Below are positions 35,777 through 44,345 of a stretch of 64,000 bases of DNA, piece by piece. Each line of letters begins with the position of its first letter. Position 1 is the first letter of the stretch. Below the pieces are notes generated by a model. It ran no database searches, was not told where the DNA came from, and worked only from the letters and a program-made list of their open reading frames with translations. Position numbers and translations under genes: made by a program. The stretch is from Flavobacterium cucumis. Its GTDB lineage: Bacteria > Bacteroidota > Bacteroidia > Flavobacteriales > Flavobacteriaceae. The stretch is from contig NZ_FRYK01000001.1 of the NCBI RefSeq assembly GCF_900148835.1, forward strand, positions 620,001 to 684,000, given 5' to 3'.

Positions 35777-36817
35777 TTAAGGCGCTGGATTCGGAATTAG
35801 TTCCTGAATTTTCTCTATTTCAGCTACAATTTCGTCTGATAAAATGGTTTCAAAAGCCTGAATGTTTTCTTGCAATTGTTCCATAGTTGTAGCACCAATA
35901 ATAGTAGAAGTCACAAATTTTTGACGATGTACAAAAGCAATCGCCATTTGGGTTAATGTTAATCCGTTGGCTTCCGCTAATTCTTTGTATAATTTGGTTG
36001 CTTTAAAGCAGTTTTCATTGGTATAGCGAACAAAATTTGGGAACAATTTCATACGAGAATTCTCTGGATAACCGTTCAAATATTTACCTGATAAAAATCC
36101 GAAACCTAATGGCGAATACGCTAACAACCCAACATTTTCTCGCATTCCAATTTCCGACAAACCAACTTCATACAATCGGTTCAATAACGAAAAAGGATTT
36201 TGTATCGTGGCAATTCTTGGTAAACCGTGCTTTTCACTTTCCATTAAAAAACGCATCACACCCCATGGATTCTCATTTGAAAGTCCAATATGTTTGATTT
36301 TTCCTTCTTTAATTAATCCGTCATAAACAGATAATACATCAAAAATATTGTCTTGCCATTTTGTGTCTAATTCCTGAACTCCGCGTTTTTGAAACATATT
36401 CATCACACGCTCTGGCCAATGCATTTGATACAAATCAATATAATCGGTTTGGAGATTTTTTAAACTCAACTCCACTGCTTCATGAATACTTTTCTTTGAA
36501 AAATCCAAGGGTTGACGAATGTATTCCATTCCTCTATTAGGTCCAGCTATCTTTGTTGCTAAAACTAATTTCTCACGTTCCGATGCACCAATCTTCTTAA
36601 TCCAAGTTCCAATGAAACGTTCTGTGCTTCCAAAAATTTGAGCATTACCGCCAATTGGATACATCTCAGCAGTATCAATAAAATTGATTCCTTTTTCGAT
36701 GGCATAATCTAACTGCGAATGCGATTCACTTTCAGTATTTTGATTCCCAAAAGTCATCGTTCCTAAACAGATTTTACTGACTTTAAGTTCGGTATTTGGT
36801 AATGTTGTGTAGTTCAT
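35777..36817 (-). CDS. Aldo/keto reductase, Tas-like
   Basis: A 346-residue NADPH-dependent reductase. It has the catalytic Asp and Tyr pattern FIDTAEMYPI, a Lys in VLATKIAG, and the conserved His in YQMHWPE. The sequence resembles the Tas/YhdN-like branch, and the 40-residue insertion around the LDFSKKSIHEAVE segment is normal there. Its substrate is unknown. It is a single-gene unit with a -7 element upstream. Confidence 0.93.
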   Translation of the reverse strand: MNYTTLPNTELKVSKICLGTMTFGNQNTESESHSQLDYAIEKGINFIDTAEMYPIGGNAQIFGSTERFIGTWIKKIGASEREKLVLATKIAGPNRGMEYIRQPLDFSKKSIHEAVELSLKNLQTDYIDLYQMHWPERVMNMFQKRGVQELDTKWQDNIFDVLSVYDGLIKEGKIKHIGLSNENPWGVMRFLMESEKHGLPRIATIQNPFSLLNRLYEVGLSEIGMRENVGLLAYSPLGFGFLSGKYLNGYPENSRMKLFPNFVRYTNENCFKATKLYKELAEANGLTLTQMAIAFVHRQKFVTSTIIGATTMEQLQENIQAFETILSDEIVAEIEKIQELIPNPAP

Positions 36818-36840
36818 TTTAGAAATTAAAATTTAAAACT

Positions 36841-36848
36841 CAAAGTTA
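36841..36848 (-). promoter_or_regulatory. -7 element for the aldo/keto reductase gene
   Basis: The minus strand reads TAACTTTG 23 bases before the start codon, just after the ompA-family terminator. No clear -33 TTG. Confidence 0.45.
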
Positions 36849-36865
36849 CAAAGTTTAAATCAAAG

Positions 36866-36898
36866 AAAAAGGCTTGAATTTACAATACAAGCCTTTTT
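36866..36898 (-). terminator. Terminator of the OmpA-family lipoprotein gene
   Basis: AAAAAGGCTTG and CAAGCCTTTTT form an 11-base perfect stem with an 11-base loop; on the minus strand it ends in five T plus CTTTG. Confidence 0.85.
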
Positions 36899-36918
36899 AA
36901 TCAAAGTTTTATGATATA

Positions 36919-37884
36919 TTACATTTCATTCAAAAGTTTTGAAATCTCATCTAACTTAGGAGTCAAAATGATTTCAATTCTTCTGTTTTTTGCTTTCCCT
37001 TCAGCCGTTTCATTACTACCTAATGGTACATATTCTCCTCGACCCGCTGCTGTCAAATTTTTCTTGTCAATCGCTTTATTTTCTCCTAATATATTTACAA
37101 TAGCTGTTGCACGTTTTGTTGATAAATCCCAATTGTTTTCAACACCTCCACCGATTGTTCCTACAATTTTATCATTGTCTGTATGTCCTTCAATTAACAC
37201 AGCGATTTCTGGGTTTTGACCTAAAACGTCTCCTAATGCTTTCACCGCTTTTTTCCCTTCTGAACCAACTGTCCAACTTCCTGATTCAAAAAGTAGTTTG
37301 TTCTCCATTGAAACATAAACCTTTCCGTTTCTTTGTTCTACCGTTAAACCCTTTCCTTCAAACGCATTAAGCGCTTTTGATAACGTTTCTTTCAACTTTT
37401 TCATTGCAGCTTCTTTATCAGCCATCATTTTCTCTAACTCTGCCAAACGAGTTGAAGAAGTCTCTAAATCTTTTTTCAATTTATTCAAACGCTCTTGTTC
37501 AGCAGTCAGCGCTTTTTGTTTCGCCTCTAATTCAGCTAAAAGCTGTCTGTTTTTATTAATATTTGCCTCTAAAGCCGCATTACTATCTTTTTCAAGTGCT
37601 TCATAAGAGGCTTTCAAATTATCTAAATTTTTCTTTGTAGCTGCATAATCTGCTGCTAATTTATCTCGTTCTGATTTAGTTTTATCTAATTCTGTTTGTA
37701 AATTATTTTTATCTAATTCTAACTGATTCTTATCTGTTTTTAACAATCCGTTTTCATCTGATAAAGCATTATGCTCTTTCTTCAAATCGGCATATTTGTT
37801 CTCCAAATCTTGATAGATTTTTTTAGAAACACATGAAGTAGTTAAACTTAAAACTACGCAAGCAAGGGCAAATTTTCTAATCAT
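36919..37884 (-). CDS. OmpA-family lipoprotein with long coiled-coil
   Basis: A 321-residue lipoprotein. Lipobox TTSC (lipid Cys near 18), a long heptad-rich coiled-coil from about 20 to 175, then a C-terminal OmpA peptidoglycan-binding domain with VLIEGHTDND and NWDLSTKRATAIV, ending GRGEYVPLGSNET...RRIEIIL. It probably links the outer membrane to peptidoglycan. It is preceded by a repeat-rich spacer and followed by its own terminator. Confidence 0.93.
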   Translation of the reverse strand: MIRKFALACVVLSLTTSCVSKKIYQDLENKYADLKKEHNALSDENGLLKTDKNQLELDKNNLQTELDKTKSERDKLAADYAATKKNLDNLKASYEALEKDSNAALEANINKNRQLLAELEAKQKALTAEQERLNKLKKDLETSSTRLAELEKMMADKEAAMKKLKETLSKALNAFEGKGLTVEQRNGKVYVSMENKLLFESGSWTVGSEGKKAVKALGDVLGQNPEIAVLIEGHTDNDKIVGTIGGGVENNWDLSTKRATAIVNILGENKAIDKKNLTAAGRGEYVPLGSNETAEGKAKNRRIEIILTPKLDEISKLLNEM

Positions 37885-38011
37885 TATATATTGTTTTTAC
37901 ATTTTAGTATTACACAGAGATTCTCCGAGTTTTTATTATTTAGACGCTGTTAAAAAGAGACAAACAGAGACGTTTCACTTTTTATCGTTATTAAATTTGA
38001 ACTTATTTTTT
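37885..38011. repeat. Repeat-rich spacer upstream of OmpA-family gene
   Basis: No gene. It holds ACACAGAGATTCTCCGAG and AGAGACAAACAGAGACG, related to the words at 31404-31480. The promoter of the OmpA-family gene should be in its left part, but no TAnnTTTG element was recognised. Confidence 0.6.
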
Positions 38012-38773
38012 TTATTTTATTTCTACTAAAACAGGGCAATGGTCGGAATGTTTCGCTTCGGGTAAGATTAATGCTCTTTGAATTTTATCTTTCAAAGGTG
38101 TAGCCGCCAAACAATAGTCGATTCGCCAACCTTTGTTATTATTTCGAGCATTTGCTCTATAACTCCACCAACTGTAATTATGGGGCTCTTTGTTCAGATG
38201 ACGAAAAGTATCAATGAAACCACTTTTCATGAAACCGTCTAACCATGCACGTTCCTCTGGTAAAAAACCCGAGATTTTCGCATTGCGAATTGGATCATGA
38301 ATGTCTATTGCTTCGTGACAAATATTATAATCACCACAAATTACCAAGTTAGGAACTTCTGCTTTCAATTCATTTACATAGCTTTGAAAATCATCCATAT
38401 ACTTGAATTTATGCTCTAACCTATCAATATTTGTGCCAGAGGGAAGATACAAACTCATAACAGATACCTCTTCAAAGTCTAAACGCAGATTTCTTCCTTC
38501 AAAATCCATATGGGAAATTCCTGTACCATAAACCACATTTTTAGGTGCAATTTTAGACAAAATAGCAACGCCACTATAGCCCTTTTTTTCTGCTGGAAAA
38601 TAATATTGATAAGGATAGCCTGCTGCCTCAATTTCTAATTTTGGGATCTGATCTTCTGTTGCTTTTATTTCCTGTAAACAAATTACATCAGGATTTGCTT
38701 GTTGTAACCATTCTAAAAAACCTTTGGTAATGGCAGCACGTATTCCGTTTACATTATAAGATATGATTTTCAT
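38012..38773 (-). CDS. xth: Exodeoxyribonuclease III
   Basis: A 253-residue metal-dependent endonuclease/exonuclease/phosphatase-fold enzyme acting at abasic sites in base-excision repair. It has the NVNGIR start, the metal-binding Glu in ICLQEIKA, the active-site stretch GDYNICHEAID, and the C-terminal His in AKHSDHCPV. Length is typical of the bacterial ExoA/Xth family. It stands alone with its own -7 element. Confidence 0.96.
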   Translation of the reverse strand: MKIISYNVNGIRAAITKGFLEWLQQANPDVICLQEIKATEDQIPKLEIEAAGYPYQYYFPAEKKGYSGVAILSKIAPKNVVYGTGISHMDFEGRNLRLDFEEVSVMSLYLPSGTNIDRLEHKFKYMDDFQSYVNELKAEVPNLVICGDYNICHEAIDIHDPIRNAKISGFLPEERAWLDGFMKSGFIDTFRHLNKEPHNYSWWSYRANARNNNKGWRIDYCLAATPLKDKIQRALILPEAKHSDHCPVLVEIK

Positions 38774-38793
38774 CTAGTTCTGTAGCTTTTCTT

Positions 38794-38801
38794 CAAAAGT
38801 A
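38794..38801 (-). promoter_or_regulatory. -7 element for xth
   Basis: The minus strand reads TACTTTTG, a TAnnTTTG match, 20 bases before the ATG. Confidence 0.5.
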
Positions 38802-38932
38802 CTAAAAAGGTTTTTAAAAATAAAGTTGGATTTTACACAATTTATAAAACTTTAGTATTCAATTATGTAAAACACCCTTCAAATAACTCTTTTTATTGCG
38901 AATTTAAAAGTGCTAAAATTCAACAGAATTCT

Positions 38933-38940
38933 TATCTTTG
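38933..38940 (+). promoter_or_regulatory. -7 element for the PlsC-GNAT gene
   Basis: TATCTTTG, a TAnnTTTG match, 26 bases before the ATG. The only upstream TTG is 34 bases away, longer than usual. Confidence 0.5.
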
Positions 38941-38966
38941 TTTCTTGCTCAATAAACAAATTATAA

Positions 38967-40757
38967 ATGGGTTTAGTTACTGCTAAAGAAGTTGCAAAAG
39001 CAATCAATGCTGATAAATATGGTGTTTTAGGAACTTTTTCGGGCTGGTTGCTCATGAAAGTCCTTAAAATTTCAACGCTCAATAAATTATACAACCGACA
39101 TAAACATTTAAAAGATGTCGAATTTTTAAATGCCATTTTAAACGATTTACAAATTAAATTTGAAATCCCAGAGGAGGATTTAAAACGGTTACCAAAAGAA
39201 GGTCCCTACATTACCATTTCCAACCACCCGCTTGGTGGCATCGACGGTATTTTACTCTTGAAATTAATGTTAGAAAGAGAACCTAATTTCAAAATCATTG
39301 CTAATTTTTTATTACACCGCATAGAACCGTTAAAACCGTTCATAATGCCTGTAAACCCATTCGAAAACCACAAAGATGTTAAATCGAGTGTCGTAGGGAT
39401 AAAAGAAACCTTACGTCATTTAAGTGATGGGAAACCACTGGGCATGTTCCCTGCTGGCGAAGTTTCCACCTATAAAGATGGCAAATTAGTGGTTGACAAA
39501 CCTTGGGAAGAAGGCGCTGTCAAAGTTATAAGAAAAGCTCAAGTTCCTGTAGTACCCATTTATTTTCATGCCAAAAATAGTAGATTGTTTTATCTGCTGT
39601 CTAAAATTGATGATACGCTAAGAACTGCTAAACTTCCGAGTGAATTACTAACGCAAAAGGATCGCGTTATTAAAGTTCGTATTGGAAAACCTATTTCTGT
39701 AGCCGAACAAAACGAATACCAAGACATTAAAAATTATGGTGAATTTTTAAGAAAAAAAACCTATATGCTTTCTAATGCTTTTGAAGATGAAAGCAAAATT
39801 AATTTACCTAAATTAACAATTCCAAAACCGCCTAAACAAATTGCAAAACCTGCAAATCATGATCAAATTATAGAGGAAATGGCCTTTTTAAAAAAAGGTG
39901 ATTATCGTTTATTACAAAGTAAAAACTACGAGGTTTTCTTTGTAACTGCAGATAAAATCCCAAATATTCTTCATGAGATTGGACGTTTACGCGAAATAAC
40001 CTTTAGAGAAGTAGGTGAAGGGACAAATGAATCTTTAGATCTTGATGCTTATGATAAATATTACCATCATATGTTTCTATGGGATGACGAAACCCAATGT
40101 ATTGCAGGTGCTTACAGAATGGGATTAGGCGCTCAGATATATCCTAAACATGGAATTGATGGTTTTTATTTGCATGAATTGTTCCGTTTTGAACCAGAAC
40201 TGTATGATATGATGAGTAAATCTATTGAAATGGGTAGAGCTTTCATCATTAAAGAATACCAACAAAAACCTATGCCTCTATTTTTGCTATGGAAAGGAAT
40301 CGTTCATACTACCTTACACTATCCTGAGCATAAATATTTGATTGGAGGAGTAAGTATTAGCAATCAATTCTCTGATTTTTCTAAATCGTTAATGATTGAA
40401 TTTATGAAGTCGCATTATTATGACCCTTACATTGCACAATACGTTCATCCGAAAAAAGAATACAAAGTAAAACTAAAAGACGCGGACAAAGATTTTGTCT
40501 TCAACGAAACGGAAGCCGATTTGAATAAGTTTGACAAAATAATTGATGAAGTAGAACCAGGAAATTTACGTTTGCCGGTTTTAATTAAAAAATACATCAA
40601 ACAAAACGCAAGAGTAGTGGCTTTTAATGTGGACCCATTATTCAACAACTCGGTAGATGGCTTAATGTACATTAAAATTGCCGATTTACCAGAAAGCACC
40701 GTAAAACCCGTCATGGAAGAATTTCAAGCGGAATTGGAAAGAAAAGAGAAAGGCTAA
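38967..40757 (+). CDS. olsF: Fused PlsC-type and GNAT-type acyltransferase (OlsF-like)
   Basis: A 596-residue protein with two acyltransferase domains. The N-terminal PlsC-type domain (about 60-260) has NHPLGGID with His87 and Asp93 (a HX5D spacing, not HX4D), and FPAGEVSTYKDG. The C-terminal GNAT/Acetyltransf_5 domain (about 300-520) has LREITFREVGEG and the GGVSISNQFSDFSK stretch. This is the layout of OlsF, where the two domains make ornithine or glycine aminolipids: the N-terminal part acylates the hydroxyl and the C-terminal part the amine. It is probably made from its own transcript. The headgroup amino acid cannot be told from sequence. Confidence 0.85.
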   Translation: MGLVTAKEVAKAINADKYGVLGTFSGWLLMKVLKISTLNKLYNRHKHLKDVEFLNAILNDLQIKFEIPEEDLKRLPKEGPYITISNHPLGGIDGILLLKLMLEREPNFKIIANFLLHRIEPLKPFIMPVNPFENHKDVKSSVVGIKETLRHLSDGKPLGMFPAGEVSTYKDGKLVVDKPWEEGAVKVIRKAQVPVVPIYFHAKNSRLFYLLSKIDDTLRTAKLPSELLTQKDRVIKVRIGKPISVAEQNEYQDIKNYGEFLRKKTYMLSNAFEDESKINLPKLTIPKPPKQIAKPANHDQIIEEMAFLKKGDYRLLQSKNYEVFFVTADKIPNILHEIGRLREITFREVGEGTNESLDLDAYDKYYHHMFLWDDETQCIAGAYRMGLGAQIYPKHGIDGFYLHELFRFEPELYDMMSKSIEMGRAFIIKEYQQKPMPLFLLWKGIVHTTLHYPEHKYLIGGVSISNQFSDFSKSLMIEFMKSHYYDPYIAQYVHPKKEYKVKLKDADKDFVFNETEADLNKFDKIIDEVEPGNLRLPVLIKKYIKQNARVVAFNVDPLFNNSVDGLMYIKIADLPESTVKPVMEEFQAELERKEKG

Positions 40758-40781
40758 TCAATCGATTAGCCTTTCTCTTTT
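40742..40781. terminator. Long bidirectional terminator overlapping the PlsC-GNAT stop codon
   Basis: A perfect 18-base stem (AAAAGAGAAAGGCTAATC and its complement) with loop AATC. The stop codon at 40755-40757 is inside the left arm. It serves the converging RDD gene as well. Confidence 0.92.
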
Positions 40782-40798
40782 CTTGATAAAAATCTTTT

Positions 40799-41227
40799 CT
40801 ATTTTTTTACATCCACAACAGTCGTATTTGCAATAATATCGCCCAAACGTTGATTTTTACTTGAATTCTTTATGGTTAAAACTCCGATTATTCCAAAAGG
40901 AAACATATCTATAGGGTCAAATAAATGCCTTGTGATAGATTGACCAAGGGTTAATTCTCCATTATTTGACGTTAGTGATTTAGGTTTCAAATTCACTATC
41001 GAATTACCTACTGTAGCTCCAAAGAAAACTTCGGTTAATACAACAATTGCAAACCACATAACAAAAGGAACAATAGCGGCAACTCCAGTAACTGAATAAC
41101 CTCCCTCATTATTTGGTTCACCAAACGAGTATAGATATGCAAAAATTAAGGAGTATAAAAGCGCATAATCAATAAAGCCCGCAATAAATCTTTTTCCAAT
41201 ATTTTTTTTATCTTCTGATTGATTCAT
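40799..41227 (-). CDS. RDD family membrane protein
   Basis: A 142-residue protein with three to four membrane helices. It has the RDD pattern: RFIAGFIDYALL at the start (Arg and Asp of the motif), and SLTSNNGELTLGQSITRHL with FDPIDMFPF later. RDD proteins are of unclear function, often near transport genes. It is last in a five-gene leftward run and follows the M48 gene by eight bases. Confidence 0.85.
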   Translation of the reverse strand: MNQSEDKKNIGKRFIAGFIDYALLYSLIFAYLYSFGEPNNEGGYSVTGVAAIVPFVMWFAIVVLTEVFFGATVGNSIVNLKPKSLTSNNGELTLGQSITRHLFDPIDMFPFGIIGVLTIKNSSKNQRLGDIIANTTVVDVKK

Positions 41228-41235
41228 AACAAGAA

Positions 41236-42024
41236 TTACTTTTCAATATTTCTCTTAAAATCTTCCCAAGCCTCTTTGGTCAAAATAGGCTCTGATTTTA
41301 TTTTTTTATTTTTTAGATAATTCAAAATGGTTTTGGCTCTCGCCTCTGATTCGGGATGCGTGGAAACCCAATACGTGTATTTGTGTAACTCATTATCTAA
41401 AGACAGTTCATAAAGAAAATCAGCAAATGGTCTTGGATCGATATTCGCGTTAAGCAAATATTTCACGCTTTGCATGTCGGCTTCAGTTTCTAAACTTCGG
41501 TCGTAAGCTGATGATGAAAGTGCTTTTAAAATCTCACTTAAAACCGCACCATTTGAACCCGTTGTGATCGATAATAAAACCGAAAGACCGATTTCTTTCG
41601 ACAATTTTTTCATTACGTGATTGCCTTCTATATGCGCAATTTCGTGACCTAAAACCCCTAATAACGCTTGCTCGTTTTTACAAGCTTTAATCAATCCTGT
41701 ATACACTACCAAATGATTATCCGGCATTGCAAAAGCATTTACCTCATCTTTGTCAATGATGTGTACTTTTAAACTGTCTCTCTCAATTCCGTTTTCTTTA
41801 CAGATTGGTAATAACAAAGAATCCAACGTATTCACAATCGAATCATCAAAAATGATGGTTTCGGTGTTTTCGATTTCGTCCCAAATAATATCACCAATTG
41901 TTTTTTCGGTACCTGATTTAGCTTCTTTTACTTTAAAATGTTTCACAAAATCAATTTGCGACAACAACATCCAAACACCAAAAAAGAGTGCTACGATTAC
42001 TAATCCTTTACTTATTGTTTTCAT
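41236..42024 (-). CDS. M48 family zinc metalloprotease
   Basis: A 262-residue protein with an N-terminal membrane anchor (about 6-24) and an M48 peptidase domain. The zinc site HEIAH lies in LGHEIAHIEGNH, and the third ligand Glu in SLETEADMQSVKYL; a further conserved segment is THPESEARAKTIL. It resembles BepA/LoiP-like periplasmic quality-control proteases. It overlaps the upstream DUF4870 gene by 17 bases, so the genes are co-translated. Confidence 0.92.
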   Translation of the reverse strand: MKTISKGLVIVALFFGVWMLLSQIDFVKHFKVKEAKSGTEKTIGDIIWDEIENTETIIFDDSIVNTLDSLLLPICKENGIERDSLKVHIIDKDEVNAFAMPDNHLVVYTGLIKACKNEQALLGVLGHEIAHIEGNHVMKKLSKEIGLSVLLSITTGSNGAVLSEILKALSSSAYDRSLETEADMQSVKYLLNANIDPRPFADFLYELSLDNELHKYTYWVSTHPESEARAKTILNYLKNKKIKSEPILTKEAWEDFKRNIEK

Positions 42025-42454
42025 TCGTTTTGCAAATTAAATTAGTAACATCCCCAAAAAAGAAGAATTCTGTGTGTTGTCCTTTTCTTACTTTAGTCGC
42101 AATAATTAAGGTAGAGAAAAACTCAATTAAATTAAAAATCACTAACGTAATAATGTAAGCAAAATAATAATTGGTTGCTGTTTCATCATAAAACAAAATA
42201 GAAACCGTCCACCAAAAACCAGCGCTATTAAAGAAAAACAATCCCAATTGAGAAACCAAAGCTTGTGTACAATGCCATTTTACAAAAGCGGTACTTTTTC
42301 GGTTTCCTAAATAAAAGAAAATACTTGCCATTAAATTTAAAATAGGCAATGGTAACCCGCCAATTACGGCCACTAACGACATCAAATAACTATTTGATGC
42401 GCGCTCTAATTCCGATTCGTGAGGTTGATAATTAAATTTTGCGGTTGTTATCAT
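42008..42454 (-). CDS. DUF4870-like membrane protein
   Basis: A 148-residue protein with four hydrophobic segments, resembling DUF4870/Tic20-like proteins (pattern FVKWHCTQALVSQLGLFF). It overlaps DUF2752 by four bases (ATGA type) and the M48 gene by 17 bases. Function unknown; its place in the run suggests a membrane partner for the protease. Confidence 0.8.
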   Translation of the reverse strand: MITTAKFNYQPHESELERASNSYLMSLVAVIGGLPLPILNLMASIFFYLGNRKSTAFVKWHCTQALVSQLGLFFFNSAGFWWTVSILFYDETATNYYFAYIITLVIFNLIEFFSTLIIATKVRKGQHTEFFFFGDVTNLICKTNENNK

Positions 42455-42864
42455 AGTTTTTTTTTAATGTTCCAAATCCAATTGGCTATTACCAGAATGA
42501 TAAGTACAATTGCGACTTTTCGTTTTCTGAGTATCGTTTCAATTTTTAAATAAGCGGTGTAAAACGTTTCCTCTTTTTGAATGAAATCATAGCCAATCCA
42601 AACAGGAGCTATTATCATTATTAGTGCAACAATAATACCAAAAGGATTGATTAAAATTGCGGAAAGAAAATTTCCGTGTGAAAGTTGCATTACAGAACGT
42701 GTAGTTCCGCAAGAAGGACAAGGAACAGTGGTTACTTTTTTAAACAAACAAACGGTAAATTCTTGACTTTGAATATCGTGTTCGTGTTGCAACGAAAAAA
42801 GCAACCAACTATACCCTACAAAACAAGCGCATAAAAGAAATAGATATAGCTTGTTTTTATGCAT
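42451..42864 (-). CDS. DUF2752 membrane protein
   Basis: A 137-residue membrane protein of the DUF2752 family, identified by the conserved CPSCGTTRSV motif with its two Cys, set between hydrophobic helices. I chose the ATG at 42864, two bases after the TM2 gene ends. A longer frame to 42969 would overlap most of the TM2 C terminus with no family similarity. Function unknown. Confidence 0.88.
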   Translation of the reverse strand: MHKNKLYLFLLCACFVGYSWLLFSLQHEHDIQSQEFTVCLFKKVTTVPCPSCGTTRSVMQLSHGNFLSAILINPFGIIVALIMIIAPVWIGYDFIQKEETFYTAYLKIETILRKRKVAIVLIILVIANWIWNIKKKL

Positions 42865-42866
42865 TA

Positions 42867-43208
42867 TTAGAACATAAAAGTTCTGTTGAATAATTCCATG
42901 TTTTTCTCTTTGGTAGCCCCTTGGATTAAAAACCAATCCACGATAGCCCAAACGCCTAAACCACCACAAGTAAGTAGTTTTCCAACTCCCATGCCAGTAT
43001 CACCAATATAAAAACGATCAATTCCATAAGCTCCAGCAAAAATTGAAATTAATAAAGAGGTTGTTGGATCTTTGAATTGAAGTGTTTGCACCATTGGCCA
43101 TTTATCATCGTCCATTTGTAATAAACGTTCTCTGATGGCATTTAATTGATGACCTTCAAAAAATTTAGCGTTTGTCATCATAAACATGTCTACTTTTTGT
43201 GCTTCCAT
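42867..43208 (-). CDS. TM2 domain protein
   Basis: A 113-residue protein with a TM2 domain: two membrane helices joined by a short turn, with the GAYGIDRFYIGD motif and CGGLGVWAIVDWFLI. An N-terminal cytosolic part of about 50 residues precedes it. First gene of the leftward run to RDD. Such proteins are often near stress or secretion genes; here its role is unknown. Confidence 0.9.
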   Translation of the reverse strand: MEAQKVDMFMMTNAKFFEGHQLNAIRERLLQMDDDKWPMVQTLQFKDPTTSLLISIFAGAYGIDRFYIGDTGMGVGKLLTCGGLGVWAIVDWFLIQGATKEKNMELFNRTFMF

Positions 43209-43326
43209 TGTAAAATTGTTTGTTTTAGTTGTCTCCTACTCGTAAGGCTTTTCGGGTGCGCCATAAAATGCTAATATAAAAATATTTTCTACATTAGTCG
43301 AATACTTGTTAAAAAGTTACAAATTT

Positions 43327-44274
43327 TTAAAAAATATTCTTAATCTTATTTACAATTGTCTGCGCTAACTTTTGATGACTCTCAAAAGTCCAACCTGCAA
43401 TATGTGGTGTAAGTAAAACATTCTCAGCTTTTAAAAGATACTCAAAAGCGGCTGGCTTTGCTCCTTCAAATAGCGTTTCAAAAGATAGTTTTTCATATTC
43501 TAAAACATCTAAACCAGCACCTAAAATTTTTCCTGATTTCAACCCTTCCACCAAATCAGCAGTTACCACTGAATTTCCTCTTGCAGTATTAATCAACCAA
43601 AACGGTTTCTTAAATTGATTAATAAAATCCGAATTAATCATTTTATCGGTTTCGGGTGTCCAAGGGGTGTGCAAACTTAAAACATCAGCTCTTTCTTGAA
43701 GTTCGGATAGTGAAACTTGAGTCGCATAGGCATCACCTATATTGGGTAAAATATCATGACATAACACTGTCACATCAAATCCACGTAATTTTTTAGCGAA
43801 TGATTTCCCCATGTTGCCATACCCTACAATCCCAATAGTTTTGCCTTCTAATTCATAGCCGCGATTGGCTTCTCGCTTCCATTGACCTGATTTTACTTCG
43901 TTATTGGCTTTGTTCAAATTATTAAACAACGACAACAACATTCCGATAGCATGTTCGCCAACAGCATTAGCATTTCCTTCTGGAGCAGCAATTAGGTGAA
44001 TTCCTTTCGTTATGGCGTAATCACAATCGATACTCTCTAAACCTGCACCAACACGCGCTATAAATTTCAGATTAGTCGCTTTATCTAAAAATGTTTTATC
44101 AATTTTAAAACGACTACGAATGACAATTCCGTGATAGTTTTCAATTTTAGCTTCCACTTCTTGTTTGGATGAAGTAAAATCGGCTTCGTTATGAAAACCT
44201 GCTTGTTCTAATTGATCCCATAACAACGGATGATTACTATCGATGTGAAGTATTTTAAAACTAGTTAAATTCAT
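43327..44274 (-). CDS. D-isomer-specific 2-hydroxyacid dehydrogenase
   Basis: A 315-residue NAD-dependent dehydrogenase related to SerA. The nucleotide-binding motif is GIVGYGNMG near 150, and the catalytic residues Arg (NTARGNSVV), Glu (LDVLEYE) and His (TPHIAGWT) are in place. There is no C-terminal ACT domain, unlike full-length phosphoglycerate dehydrogenase; it could still act in serine synthesis or on another hydroxyacid. Substrate unknown. It stands apart, with 118 bases to the TM2 gene. Confidence 0.93.
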   Translation of the reverse strand: MNLTSFKILHIDSNHPLLWDQLEQAGFHNEADFTSSKQEVEAKIENYHGIVIRSRFKIDKTFLDKATNLKFIARVGAGLESIDCDYAITKGIHLIAAPEGNANAVGEHAIGMLLSLFNNLNKANNEVKSGQWKREANRGYELEGKTIGIVGYGNMGKSFAKKLRGFDVTVLCHDILPNIGDAYATQVSLSELQERADVLSLHTPWTPETDKMINSDFINQFKKPFWLINTARGNSVVTADLVEGLKSGKILGAGLDVLEYEKLSFETLFEGAKPAAFEYLLKAENVLLTPHIAGWTFESHQKLAQTIVNKIKNIF

Positions 44275-44311
44275 ATGTTGGAATTAGAAGGTAAAAGTAA
44301 AAAATTGATTT

Positions 44312-44339
44312 AAAAAAAATGAGGCCATAATGACCTCAT
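44312..44339 (-). terminator. Terminator of the EnvC-like gene
   Basis: On the minus strand ATGAGGTCA and TGGCCTCAT form a nine-base stem with one mismatch and a three-base loop, followed by a run of eight T. Confidence 0.85.
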
Positions 44340-44345
44340 ACTATT

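Noticed and set aside
42451-42969. Longer start for the DUF2752 gene at 42969
   Set aside because: It would overlap the TM2 gene by about 100 bases and adds residues with no family similarity. The ATG at 42864 gives a normal N terminus.
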